A stretch of 64,000 nt of DNA from JAICUF01 sp038250675. Its GTDB lineage: Bacteria > Gemmatimonadota > Gemmatimonadetes > Gemmatimonadales > GWC2-71-9. Positions 50,971 to 59,233 of this stretch are shown one piece after another (position 1 is the stretch's first letter; each line of letters begins with the position of its first letter). The translations under genes were made by a program, and so were the position numbers. The stretch is from NCBI GenBank assembly GCA_038250675.1, contig JBBSCB010000003.1, positions 77,768 through 141,767 of the forward strand, given 5' to 3'. Under the pieces are notes generated by a model, which made no database searches, was not told the origin of the DNA, and saw only the letters and a list, made by a program, of their open reading frames with translations.

Positions 50971-51020
50971 ACTGCGGCCTGACGATAGCTTTTGACCCTG
51001 AGCCGCACGAGGAGTATTCC

Positions 51021-51578
51021 ATGACTACCGCAACCGCGCCCGCCGCTACCCGCACCACCTGGGAGATCGACACGGCGCATTCCGCCGCCCACTTTGCCGT
51101 CCGCCACATGATGGTCGCCAACGTCCGCGGCGAATTCGGCAAGGTGAGCGGCACCGTCGTGCTCGACCGCGCCGATCTCGATCGCTCGGACGTGCGCGCC
51201 ACCATCGACGTCGCGAGCCTCAGCACTCGTGAGCCGCAGCGCGATGCCCATCTCAAGAGCGCCGATTTCTTCGATCTGGAGAAGTACCCCACGATCGAGT
51301 TCCAGTCGACCGTCATCAGCGCAACCGGCGACGGCGAGTACGCGATGACCGGCGATCTCACCATCCACGGCGTCACGCGCCCGGTCACCCTCAAGGTGGA
51401 GGCATCCGACCAGGAGCTGAAGGACCCCTATGGCAACATCAAGCGCGGTGCCACCGCCACCACCAAAATCAACCGCAAGGATTTTGGCCTTGGCTGGAAC
51501 GTCGCGCTCGAGGCCGGCGGTATCATGGTGGGTGACGAGGTGAAGATCACGCTCGACGTCGAACTCCTTATGAAGTAG
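51021..51578 (+). CDS. Cytoplasmic YceI-family protein
   Basis: 185 residues without signal peptide, starting MTTATAPAATRTTWEIDTAH. YceI core: SAAHFAVRHMMVANVRGEFGKVSGTVVLD, STREPQRDAHLKSADFFDLEKYPTIEFQST, GDLTIHGVTRPVTL and INRKDFGLGWNVALEAGGIMVGDEVKITLDVEL. This is the lipocalin-like, isoprenoid-binding fold. It is well expressed if the consensus promoter is active, and is probably under the divergent HxlR regulator. DUF481 follows after 14 bp. Confidence 0.94.
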   Translation: MTTATAPAATRTTWEIDTAHSAAHFAVRHMMVANVRGEFGKVSGTVVLDRADLDRSDVRATIDVASLSTREPQRDAHLKSADFFDLEKYPTIEFQSTVISATGDGEYAMTGDLTIHGVTRPVTLKVEASDQELKDPYGNIKRGATATTKINRKDFGLGWNVALEAGGIMVGDEVKITLDVELLMK

Positions 51579-51592
51579 AGAAAGGATGTTCC

Positions 51593-52318
51593 ATGATACG
51601 CCCTGCGGCCGCGGCTGCCACCTTGTTCCTGCTGTCGGCAGCCGTCCTGCACGCGCAGGACATCGATTCGACGCACGTCGATCTGACCGGTGACCTGGGA
51701 TTCGTGAATGCGGCCGGCAACACCAACCTCACCACGCTCAATGTGGCCGAGAAGCTGGCGTATACGCGGGGAGCGGTGACCGGGACCCAGTCGGTGGCGT
51801 TCGTGTACGGGCGCACCGACGGGACGACCTCCGCCTCGCAGTGGCGGGGGCTGCTCCGCGGCGACGTGGCGCTGTCGCCCCGGATCGCGGTGTTCGCAAC
51901 GGCGGGAGTGGAGCGGAACCGGTTCGCCGGCATCGCTCGGCGGCTTGAGCAGGGCGCAGGGCTGTCGTTCGCCGCCATCCGCACCGCGCACGACACCCTC
52001 CGGCTGGAAGGCGGATTCACCGCCACCGAGGAGCGGGCGGTGGACGAGACCAGCAACCGCTTCATCGGCGCCCGGGCCGCCGGCTACTACCGGCGCGGCC
52101 TGGGCCCCAAGGCCTTCCTGGCCCAGTCGGTCGAGTTGCTGCCGGACCTCGCGGTGGGCCGGAACCTCCGGCTCAACACCGAAACGGCCCTGGTGGCGCC
52201 ACTTTCGTCCCGGTTGGCGATCAAACTGGCGTACGCCATCCGGTTCGACAATCTGCCGGAGCCGGGGTTCCGGAAGACCGATCGGTTGTTCACGTCTGGG
52301 CTCCAGGTAACGCTCTAG
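51593..52318 (+). CDS. DUF481 outer-membrane barrel protein
   Basis: 241 residues with a signal peptide (AAAATLFLLSAAVLHAQ). DUF481 pattern: VDLTGDLGFVNAAGNTNLTTLNVAEKLAYTRG, ..RGDVALSPRIAVFATAGVERNRFAGIARRLEQGAGLSF.., ending in RLFTSGLQVTL, a barrel-type last strand. DUF481 proteins (YdiY-like) are salt- or acid-induced outer-membrane barrels. It shares the transcript of the YceI gene. Confidence 0.9.
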   Translation: MIRPAAAAATLFLLSAAVLHAQDIDSTHVDLTGDLGFVNAAGNTNLTTLNVAEKLAYTRGAVTGTQSVAFVYGRTDGTTSASQWRGLLRGDVALSPRIAVFATAGVERNRFAGIARRLEQGAGLSFAAIRTAHDTLRLEGGFTATEERAVDETSNRFIGARAAGYYRRGLGPKAFLAQSVELLPDLAVGRNLRLNTETALVAPLSSRLAIKLAYAIRFDNLPEPGFRKTDRLFTSGLQVTL

Positions 52319-52423
52319 ACGTAAGCCCCGTCACGGCGGCCCCGCCCCCAAACCGCCATCTTGGTTGGTGTTCGGTAGGTGTGGGACAGGCGCGCGCACT
52401 CACCTGTGACGGGAGGCTCCACC

Positions 52424-52573
52424 ATGTTGCTGACACTCGCAGCGGTAATCTTCGTTCTCTGGCTGCTCGGCTTCTTCGCATTCCACGTGGGCGGCGGGCT
52501 GATTCACATCCTGCTGGTCGTGGCGGTCATCGTCGCCATCGTCCATTTGATCCAGGGCCGCCGCGTCGTCTAG
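52424..52573 (+). CDS. Lmo0937-family small membrane protein
   Basis: 49 residues from ATG 52424 with GGGAGG upstream. MLLTLAAVIFVLWLLGFFAFHVGGGLIHILLVVAVIVAIVHLIQGRR is the lmo0937 pattern: two transmembrane segments joined by FHVGGGLIH. Often stress-induced; function unknown. Stands alone, with a terminator 25 bp downstream. Confidence 0.9.
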   Translation: MLLTLAAVIFVLWLLGFFAFHVGGGLIHILLVVAVIVAIVHLIQGRRVV

Positions 52574-52597
52574 CGACGAGTCCTCGACCGGGACGCG

Positions 52598-52626
52598 AAC
52601 GGGGCGGCCAATCAGGCCGCCCCGTT
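52598..52626. terminator. Rho-independent terminator between convergent genes
   Basis: 12-bp stem AACGGGGCGGCC (52598-52609) / GGCCGCCCCGTT (52615-52626), 5-base loop AATCA, then TT. Near twin of the stem at 14528. Serves the lmo0937 gene and possibly the gene ending at 52648. Confidence 0.8.
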
Positions 52627-52647
52627 TGTGTCCCGGCCCCGGCCGCG

Positions 52648-53145
52648 TCACGGACAGAGTATCGAGGCAGTCGCGGTGACGGTCTTCGTGGCGGTGGCGG
52701 AGAAGTGGTTGCTCACCACCAGGTGAAACAGTCCGGGGCCGCGGATCGCCGTCTCGACATTGGCAGCCACCGTCGCCGGCGCACTCTGCCACAGCACCTG
52801 GCCGTCGTAGTCCACCGCAAACTTCCGGAAATCGGCGTCGCCCATCACCGCGGCGTAGAAATCGTTGCGCGCACCGGGCGCACCGTCGATCCGGCCATGC
52901 ACGGTGCACACCCGCGCGGGGAGCTGAAAGTCCCAGTGCGCGTACTGCGTTGGACCGAGCGTATGACGTTCCGTCGTGGCGATCGTGAAGTGGACGGTGG
53001 GGCGGAGCAGGCGCGGGAGCCGGTCCGCGACCGCTGACTCGCCGGCCCGCATCCGCACCGCGAACCACGCCATCAGCCCGAGTGCTGCGAGGGCCGTGAG
53101 GCCGGCGTTCCGCCGGTGATTGGTGTCGGGCACCGTTGACTCCAT
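52648..53145 (-). CDS. Hypothetical membrane-anchored protein
   Basis: 165 residues from ATG 53145; a longer frame exists upstream but runs into the divergent gene's leader. One N-terminal hydrophobic segment (about 12-27, GLTALAALGLMAWFAV) follows a short charged head, with a soluble strand-rich domain outside: RPTVHFTIATTERHTLGPTQ, ARVCTVHGRIDG, FYAAVMGDADFRKF, HLVVSNHFSATATKTVTAT. Resembles a periplasmic anchored sensor or adaptor, but I do not recognise it. Confidence 0.6.
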   Translation of the reverse strand: MESTVPDTNHRRNAGLTALAALGLMAWFAVRMRAGESAVADRLPRLLRPTVHFTIATTERHTLGPTQYAHWDFQLPARVCTVHGRIDGAPGARNDFYAAVMGDADFRKFAVDYDGQVLWQSAPATVAANVETAIRGPGLFHLVVSNHFSATATKTVTATASILCP

Positions 53146-53333
53146 GCCCCGGCCAAGGGTCAAGACCCATGCCCACCCGGCCGCCCCGGACAAACCGATG
53201 TGCGCGTTGCAGTTGGCCGCCGGCCGGCCGGCGGGTGCCCGCCCGTTTTCCGGGCGATCTGCACGACCCACTGGACGCAGGCCACCGTTCCGGGAAATAC
53301 TACAGCGTTCCCCGACTTCCACCCGGAGTGCAG

Positions 53334-54074
53334 ATGCCGACCAGGACACGCAATCCGATGCTCGCGCGCGCGGGCTTCGGCACGACCGAGCAGGTGACAG
53401 GCGAGACGATGACGCTCGGCGGCGTCGCCCGCAAGACGTTTGCGCTGCTCGCGATCGCGGTCGCGGCCATGTTCTACGTCTGGGCCCGGATGCCCGGCAT
53501 CGGTCTCAGCCCGGAAATGGTCGAGCCGCTGCTCGTCGGCGGATTTGTCGGTGGCGTGGCCCTCCTCATCTTCACCGGTGCCCGGCCGTCGGCGGCGGCC
53601 ATCACTGGTCCCATCTACGCCCTGCTGCAGGGACTGGTCCTCGGGATCGTGACGCTGGCGATGGAGGCGCGCTACCACGGCGTGCCCCAGCAGGCGGCGC
53701 TGCTCACCGCGACCACCATCGCCGTGATGTTCATGGCGTACCGCACCGGCGTCATCCGCGCCACCGACAAATTCAGGACGATCGTGACGTCCTGCACGCT
53801 GTCCATCTTCCTGTTCTACATCATCGCGTTCGGCATGTCGCTGTTCGGGCTCCGGATTCCGTTTCTTCACGAAGGCGGCGTGATCGGCATCGGCTTCAGC
53901 ATCTTTGTCGTCGGCCTCGCCGCGCTCAACCTGATTCTCGATTTTGATTTCATCGAGCAGGGTGTCGGGCACGCGGGCGTCGAGATGGAGTGGTTCGCCG
54001 CGTTTTCGCTCGTGGTCACGATGATCTGGCTGTACTTCGAGATTCTGCGGCTGCTGACCAAACTGCGCCGCTAG
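53334..54074 (+). CDS. Bax inhibitor-1/YccA family membrane protein
   Basis: 246 residues from ATG 53334. After a soluble N-terminus of about 35 residues come seven hydrophobic segments. The end GVGHAGVEMEWFAAFSLVVTMIWLYFEILRLLTKLRR matches the C-terminus of the YccA branch of the Bax1-I family, with IFVVGLAALNLILDFDFIEQG carrying the paired acidic residues of the Ca2+-leak channel. Inner membrane, pH-sensitive ion leak in studied relatives. Alone on its strand. Confidence 0.9.
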   Translation: MPTRTRNPMLARAGFGTTEQVTGETMTLGGVARKTFALLAIAVAAMFYVWARMPGIGLSPEMVEPLLVGGFVGGVALLIFTGARPSAAAITGPIYALLQGLVLGIVTLAMEARYHGVPQQAALLTATTIAVMFMAYRTGVIRATDKFRTIVTSCTLSIFLFYIIAFGMSLFGLRIPFLHEGGVIGIGFSIFVVGLAALNLILDFDFIEQGVGHAGVEMEWFAAFSLVVTMIWLYFEILRLLTKLRR

Positions 54075-54086
54075 CCGCGCAGGCAC

Positions 54087-54092
54087 TAAATT
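54087..54092 (+). promoter_or_regulatory. Candidate -10 box for a leaderless M28-operon transcript
   Basis: TAAATT ends 7 bases before the ATG at 54100, so transcription would start at or beside the start codon. No Shine-Dalgarno is present (GGGGTCC only). The -35 region is weak. Confidence 0.35.
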
Positions 54093-54099
54093 GGGGTCC

Positions 54100-55845
54100 A
54101 TGACCCTTTCAACTCGAGTATGTGGCGCCGCGCTCCTCGCGGCGCCCATCCTGCTCTCGGCGTCCCTCGCCGCCCAGACCACCGCCCGGCCCCACCTCGC
54201 GACGCTCGACCGCACGTACGACCGCCTCGCGCAGGAGCTCTCCGGGGACAGCGCGCTCCGGACGGTGGCCTTCGTGGAGCAGTTCTGGCGCCAGCCGGGC
54301 AGCGTGGGGTTCGATACCACCATCGCGTACGTGGCGGGCATCCTCGAGCGCGCGGGCTACGTCGAGGAGCGCGGGGCCGCGGCCGATGCCCCGCTGGTCT
54401 ACCGCATCGAGCACCGGCCGATGGCCCAGCAGTCGTGGTCGCCGGTGGATGCCTCGCTTTCCATCGAAGGTGGCCCCGCGCTGCTCCGCTTTGCCACCAA
54501 CCGCAACATGCTGGCGATCAACTCCTGGCCTACGCCTGATACCGGCGTCGTTGCGCCGGTGGTGAACCTCGCCACCCTCACGCCTGATCAGCTCGATCAG
54601 GTGGCCGGCAAGGTGGTCTTTGCCGAGGGCAGCGCGGTGCGCCAGGTCGCCGCGGCGCTGCAGCACGGCGCCATCGGCGCGCTGATCTACCGAATGCCGG
54701 CGTACACCCAGCCGGAGGTCAACCGCACCTCGATTCAGTTCGGGTCCTTTCACGGCGATTCGGCGCGCGGCACCTGGCAGATCTTCCTCTCGTACGCCGC
54801 CCGCACCACGCTCGACAGCGCGCTCGCCGCGGGCCCCGTGCGGGTGCGGGTGCGCGCGCAGGTGGACCGCCATCCGGCCGACGAGCTCACCCTCGTCGCC
54901 GAGGCGCGTGGCACCACCGCGCCGGCCGAGCGGTTCGTCTTCAGCGCCCACGTGCAGGAGCCGGGCGCCAACGACAACGCCACCGGCGTCGGCACCCAGG
55001 CCGAGATGGCGCGCGTCCTCGCGGCGATGATTCGCCGCGGGGATGTTCGCCTGGGCCGGACTGTGACATTTCTCTGGGGCGACGAGATCCGCGCGGTGGC
55101 GCGGTTCCTGGCGGAGGACTCGGTTCGCACCCGCGGCGTGGACTGGGGCCTGAGTCTGGACATGGTGGGCGAGGACACCAGGAAGACGGGTGGCACCTTT
55201 CTCATCGAAAAGATGCCGGATCCCTCGGCGGTGTGGACCCGGGGTGACGATCACCACACCGAGTGGGGCGGCTCGCCGCTCACCGTGGATCAGCTCACGC
55301 CGCACTGGTACAATGATTTCGTCATTCGCCGGTGTGAGGACGTGGCGGCGCGCACGCCGGGCGGCTGGACGGTGCGCGCCAATCCGTTCGAGGGGGGCAG
55401 CGATCACACGCCGTTTCTCGATGCCCACAAACCCGGCCTCCTGATGTGGCACTTCACCGACCAGTTCTACCATACCGACAACGATCGCCTCGACATGGTC
55501 TCGGCCGCGGAGATGCAGCACGCCGGCGTCTGTGCGCTGGCCGTGGCGATCCCGCTGGCCACGGCGGACCAGGCCACTGCTCGGTTCATCGTGGCCGATA
55601 CCCGCGCCGCCGCGCTCGACCGGCTGGCGCGCGAGGCCGTGCTCAGCCGGGACTCCATTGCGCATGGCGGCGACCGCACCGAACAGCGACGCATCGTCGA
55701 GACCTGGCGCGACTGGTATCTCGCCGCGCTGGGCGCTGCGGTCACCGTGCCGATTGGCGGCGCCGACCCGGCGCTGCTGGCCGAGATCGAGCACGCCCGC
55801 GACGATCTCCGGCGCACCACCGGAAACTTTCTCGAGCGCATGTGA
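54100..55845 (+). CDS. Secreted M28-family zinc peptidase
   Basis: 581 residues from ATG 54100 with a signal peptide (AALLAAPILLSASLAAQ). A PA-like inserted region (about 130-230) precedes the M28 domain. Metal ligands: H284 in SAHVQEPGANDNATG with the bridging D292, the GDEIRAV acidic pair, LDMVGEDT, and the final H in FYHTDNDRLDMV. The H-x-D of classical M28 is replaced by H-V-Q-E-P-G, a variant of the family. It is first in an operon with a sensor kinase, a small membrane protein and a symporter, all joined by 4-bp overlaps. Confidence 0.88.
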   Translation: MTLSTRVCGAALLAAPILLSASLAAQTTARPHLATLDRTYDRLAQELSGDSALRTVAFVEQFWRQPGSVGFDTTIAYVAGILERAGYVEERGAAADAPLVYRIEHRPMAQQSWSPVDASLSIEGGPALLRFATNRNMLAINSWPTPDTGVVAPVVNLATLTPDQLDQVAGKVVFAEGSAVRQVAAALQHGAIGALIYRMPAYTQPEVNRTSIQFGSFHGDSARGTWQIFLSYAARTTLDSALAAGPVRVRVRAQVDRHPADELTLVAEARGTTAPAERFVFSAHVQEPGANDNATGVGTQAEMARVLAAMIRRGDVRLGRTVTFLWGDEIRAVARFLAEDSVRTRGVDWGLSLDMVGEDTRKTGGTFLIEKMPDPSAVWTRGDDHHTEWGGSPLTVDQLTPHWYNDFVIRRCEDVAARTPGGWTVRANPFEGGSDHTPFLDAHKPGLLMWHFTDQFYHTDNDRLDMVSAAEMQHAGVCALAVAIPLATADQATARFIVADTRAAALDRLAREAVLSRDSIAHGGDRTEQRRIVETWRDWYLAALGAAVTVPIGGADPALLAEIEHARDDLRRTTGNFLERM

Positions 55846-58841
55846 CCGACGTGCTCTCCGCGGCTGAGCCGACCTGGACCGACGACGCGCTGCGCATGCT
55901 GGCGCGCGCGGGCCGCGTGCTGGGCGCATCGCTCGATCCGGCGGAGACGCTCGACGCGCTGGTGCAACTCCTGGTGCCGGCGGTGGCCGATGCCGCCATC
56001 ATCCGTCTCGGCCGGCTGGCCGAGGGGCAGGTGGACGCCGAGTCGCTGCGCGCGCTTCCGCAGCTGGAGGCGGACCTGCGAGCGTACATCGCGGAGTACC
56101 CGGCGACCGATCCGGGCGCGAGTCTCATGGCGCAGGCCGCTGCCCGCCGGTGCACCACGATTCGCCGCAACGTCGACGCCGCCTGGTGCCGCAGCGTCAC
56201 CCGGAGCCCCGACCAGGCGAGCGCGCTCGCGGCGCTGGGGTTGACATCGGTCGTGGTGGTGCCGCTCATGGTCGGCGACCGCGTCCTCGGTGCGCTTTCG
56301 CTGATGATCGGCGGCGGCCCGGGCCGCACCGTCTCCGAGGCGGCGGTGCTGCTGGCGGAGGAACTGGCGGCGCGGGCGGCGGTGGCGGTGGACCACGCAC
56401 GGCTCTTCGATGCGGAGCGCGCCGCGCGCGGGCGGCTCGAGTTGCTGCAGGCGCTGAGCGGCAAGCTGGCACAAGCCGAGTCGGCGCAGGCGGTCGCCGC
56501 GATCCTGCTGCGCGAGGGGCGCACCGCGCTCGGCGCCAGCATGGGTGTGGTGTCCGTCCCCTCGGCCGATGGGCTCCGGCTGGACGTGCTCGCCACCGCC
56601 GGCTACGCCGCCGGCGTCATGGACCGCTGGACCAGCATGGAACTCGACCCGTCGGTCCCGATGGCGGACGCGTTCATCCGCCGTGAGCCGATCTGGCTGG
56701 GCGATACCGCCCAGCGCGCCGCGCAGTATCCCGCGTTCAGCTCGTTCCAGAGCGAGGCCGGCTACGTCGCCGGCGCATCGATTCCGCTGGTGGCCCATGG
56801 CGCCGCGCTCGGCGTGCTCGGCCTCGCCTTTCCCCAAGAGCACCGGTTCGACGAGGCGGAGCGCACGCTGGTGCTCAGCGTGGCGCAGCAGTGCGCCATC
56901 GCGCTGGCCCGGGTGGCCGCCATGCGCGCGCTCCGTGGCTCCGAGGCCCGCTTCCGCAGTCTCTTCGAGCTCGATCTCGTGGGCGTCTTCTTCTGGTCGG
57001 TGGACGGCCGGGTGCTCGATGCCAACGACAGCTTCATCCGGATGCTGGGCTACGCCCGCGACGAATTCGCGATGGGCAGTGCCCGGTGGAGCGAGCTGAC
57101 GCCGCCGGAGTGGAGCGAAACCGATGCGCGCGCCTACGAGCAGATGGTACGGACCGGCAAGGCGTCGCCCTATCGCAAGGAGTTCTTCCGCAAGGACGGC
57201 AGCCGGCTGCCGGTGCTGATGGGCGGCGGGCTGCTCGACGGCGTCCTGGGCCACGGTGCCGCGTTCATCCTCGACCTGAGCGATGCGCTGGAGGGCGAGA
57301 AGGTCCGCCGCCAGTGGGCCGACGTCTTCGAGCACACCTCGCACGCCGTCGGCGTGACCGACGCGCGGACCGACCGGATTCTGATGGTCAATCCAGCGTA
57401 CGCACGGGTCTTTGGCTTCGAGGCCAGCGAGCTCGCCGGCCAGCCGGTCAGCATCCTCTACACCGATGACGACCCCGGGGCGCTCGGTCGCAACGTCCAG
57501 CGGATCGAGGCGCACGGACAGGTCCACTTCGAGGCGGTCTATCGGCGGAAGGACGGCACCCGCTTTCCGGCCGCGGTGGATGCGACGCTGGTGCGCGACG
57601 CATCGGGGCGCTCGCTCTACCGGATCGTCAACGTCGAGGACCTGACCGAGCGCCAGCGGTTCGAGGAGGAGCTGCGGCAGGCCCAGAAGATGGAGGCGAT
57701 CGGGCGGCTGGCCGGCGGCGTGGCGCACGAGATCAACAACGCGCTGCAGGGCGTGCTGGGGTTCACCGCCTTCGCGCTCCGCGCGCTGCCGGAGGAAAAT
57801 CCGGCGCGACCGGACGTCGAGATGGCCGCGCAGAGTGGCGAGCGCGTCCGCGACATCGCCCAGCAGCTTCTGGCCTTCAGCCGCCGCCAGCGTCTCCAGG
57901 CCCAGCCGCTCGATCTCGGCAACCTGCTGGCCGACTTTGCCCCGATGCTCCGGCAGGCGCTGGGGCCCAGCCGGGAGCTGGTCATCACCACCGACGCCGT
58001 GCCGCCGGTCTTTGCCGATCGCGGACAGCTCGAGCAGGTGCTCCTCAACCTCGCGCTCAATGCGCGAGACGCGACGGCGTCCGGCGGCCGCGTCGAGATG
58101 GTGGTGGACGAGCTGGATGTGACCAGCGAGGTGCTGCAGACCGACGCCGAGCTCCGCGCCAGCCAGGTCATGCCGGGCCGCTACGCACGGCTCGTCGTGC
58201 GCGACAGCGGGCACGGCATGTCCGAGGCGACCCGCTCGCGGATCTTCGAGCCGTTCTTTACCACCAAGGGCGCGGGTGAAGGCACCGGGCTCGGGCTCGC
58301 CGTGGTGCACGGCATCGTGGAGCAGAGCGCCGGCCGCATCTGGTGCGTGAGTGCGCCGGCCAAAGGCACCAGCTTCACGCTGGTCTTTCCCGAGGCCACG
58401 TCCACCCAGCTCGCAGCGCCGGGCCATCCGGGCACCGGTGATGCGCCGCGCCGCGGTGCCGAGCGGGTGCTGGTGGTGGACGACGAGCCGCACGTGCGGG
58501 CGTTCATCCGGCGCGAGTTGGAGGGGATGGGCTACCACGTGCGCGAGGCGGCGGACGGCCAGGCCGCGCTCGCGTGGATCGAGGCGGTGGACAGCGGCGT
58601 GCACGCGCCGGTGGATCTGGTCATCACTGATCTCATCATGCCGCGCATGGGCGGCCGCGAGCTGGGGGCGGAGATCGCGGACCGGTGGGATGACGTTCCC
58701 GTGCTCTACATCTCGGGATACTCCGGCGACGAGGTCGAACGCCGGGGCTGGCTTCCCGAGGAAGCGTCCTTCCTGCAGAAGCCGTTTGCCGGCGAACAGC
58801 TCGCCCATCGCGTGCGCCTGCTGCTGGACGTGAAGACGTGA
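55842..58841 (+). CDS. Cytoplasmic hybrid histidine kinase (GAF-GAF-PAS-PAS-HisKA-HATPase-REC)
   Basis: 999 residues from GTG 55842 (GTGA overlap with the peptidase stop). Two GAF domains (about 15-180 and 195-355), two PAS domains (about 365-490 and 492-612), HisKA with VAHEINNALQG (H629), HATPase (DSGHGMSEATRSRIFEPFFTTKG, GTGLGLAVVHG, about 740-860) and a receiver (VLVVDDEPHVRAF; phosphoacceptor D930 in VITDLIMPRMGG). No transmembrane segments. Its kinase core resembles the second core of the kinase at 43319. The signal may come from the peptidase-symporter partners, inferred from gene order. Confidence 0.93.
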   Translation: MTDVLSAAEPTWTDDALRMLARAGRVLGASLDPAETLDALVQLLVPAVADAAIIRLGRLAEGQVDAESLRALPQLEADLRAYIAEYPATDPGASLMAQAAARRCTTIRRNVDAAWCRSVTRSPDQASALAALGLTSVVVVPLMVGDRVLGALSLMIGGGPGRTVSEAAVLLAEELAARAAVAVDHARLFDAERAARGRLELLQALSGKLAQAESAQAVAAILLREGRTALGASMGVVSVPSADGLRLDVLATAGYAAGVMDRWTSMELDPSVPMADAFIRREPIWLGDTAQRAAQYPAFSSFQSEAGYVAGASIPLVAHGAALGVLGLAFPQEHRFDEAERTLVLSVAQQCAIALARVAAMRALRGSEARFRSLFELDLVGVFFWSVDGRVLDANDSFIRMLGYARDEFAMGSARWSELTPPEWSETDARAYEQMVRTGKASPYRKEFFRKDGSRLPVLMGGGLLDGVLGHGAAFILDLSDALEGEKVRRQWADVFEHTSHAVGVTDARTDRILMVNPAYARVFGFEASELAGQPVSILYTDDDPGALGRNVQRIEAHGQVHFEAVYRRKDGTRFPAAVDATLVRDASGRSLYRIVNVEDLTERQRFEEELRQAQKMEAIGRLAGGVAHEINNALQGVLGFTAFALRALPEENPARPDVEMAAQSGERVRDIAQQLLAFSRRQRLQAQPLDLGNLLADFAPMLRQALGPSRELVITTDAVPPVFADRGQLEQVLLNLALNARDATASGGRVEMVVDELDVTSEVLQTDAELRASQVMPGRYARLVVRDSGHGMSEATRSRIFEPFFTTKGAGEGTGLGLAVVHGIVEQSAGRIWCVSAPAKGTSFTLVFPEATSTQLAAPGHPGTGDAPRRGAERVLVVDDEPHVRAFIRRELEGMGYHVREAADGQAALAWIEAVDSGVHAPVDLVITDLIMPRMGGRELGAEIADRWDDVPVLYISGYSGDEVERRGWLPEEASFLQKPFAGEQLAHRVRLLLDVKT

Positions 58842-59233
58842 CCGGGAGCCGGCGCGGGACGGCGCTCGGCGCGATGACCGCGTCGCTCGTCGTCATCGCC
58901 GGCGTCTATCTCATCGTGATTGTCGCCGGCGCCGCGCCCCTGTGGGCTCCCGCCGCCTTCGTGCTCGCGCTCGCCACGCTGTTCGTCGCCACGATGGTGC
59001 TGGGCGCGGGCCGCGCCGGTCGCGGACTGGGCCGGCTCGTTTGGCCGTTCACCTTCGTCTGGCTGATTCTCGCCGCGGGCTTTGGCGCGGTGCTGCTGCT
59101 CCGGCCCGCGGCTCCCGCCGATCCCACTCTCTGGCTGGGCCTCCCGCCGCGGGCCGCGGTCATCCTGTACGGGATCGGCATTCTGCCCGCGCTGGTCCTG
59201 CCGCTGGCCTACGCGCTCACCTTCGACGAGTGA
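58838..59233 (+). CDS. Small four-helix membrane protein next to an SSS symporter
   Basis: 131 residues from GTG 58838, sharing GTGA with the kinase stop. Hydrophobic segments at about 13-32, 37-55, 68-88 and 103-126. Not recognised by family. Small membrane proteins such as DUF485 commonly precede SSS symporters and act as a subunit; this protein is in that position but its sequence is not DUF485. It overlaps the symporter start by 4 bp. Confidence 0.75.
   Translation: MTGSRRGTALGAMTASLVVIAGVYLIVIVAGAAPLWAPAAFVLALATLFVATMVLGAGRAGRGLGRLVWPFTFVWLILAAGFGAVLLLRPAAPADPTLWLGLPPRAAVILYGIGILPALVLPLAYALTFDE

Noticed and set aside
55467..58808. 1113-codon open frame on the minus strand
   Set aside because: Antisense shadow of the hybrid kinase. 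GC-rich third positions keep the complement open; the translation is rich in R, H, A and G with no domain, while the plus strand encodes clear GAF, PAS, HisKA and REC motifs.
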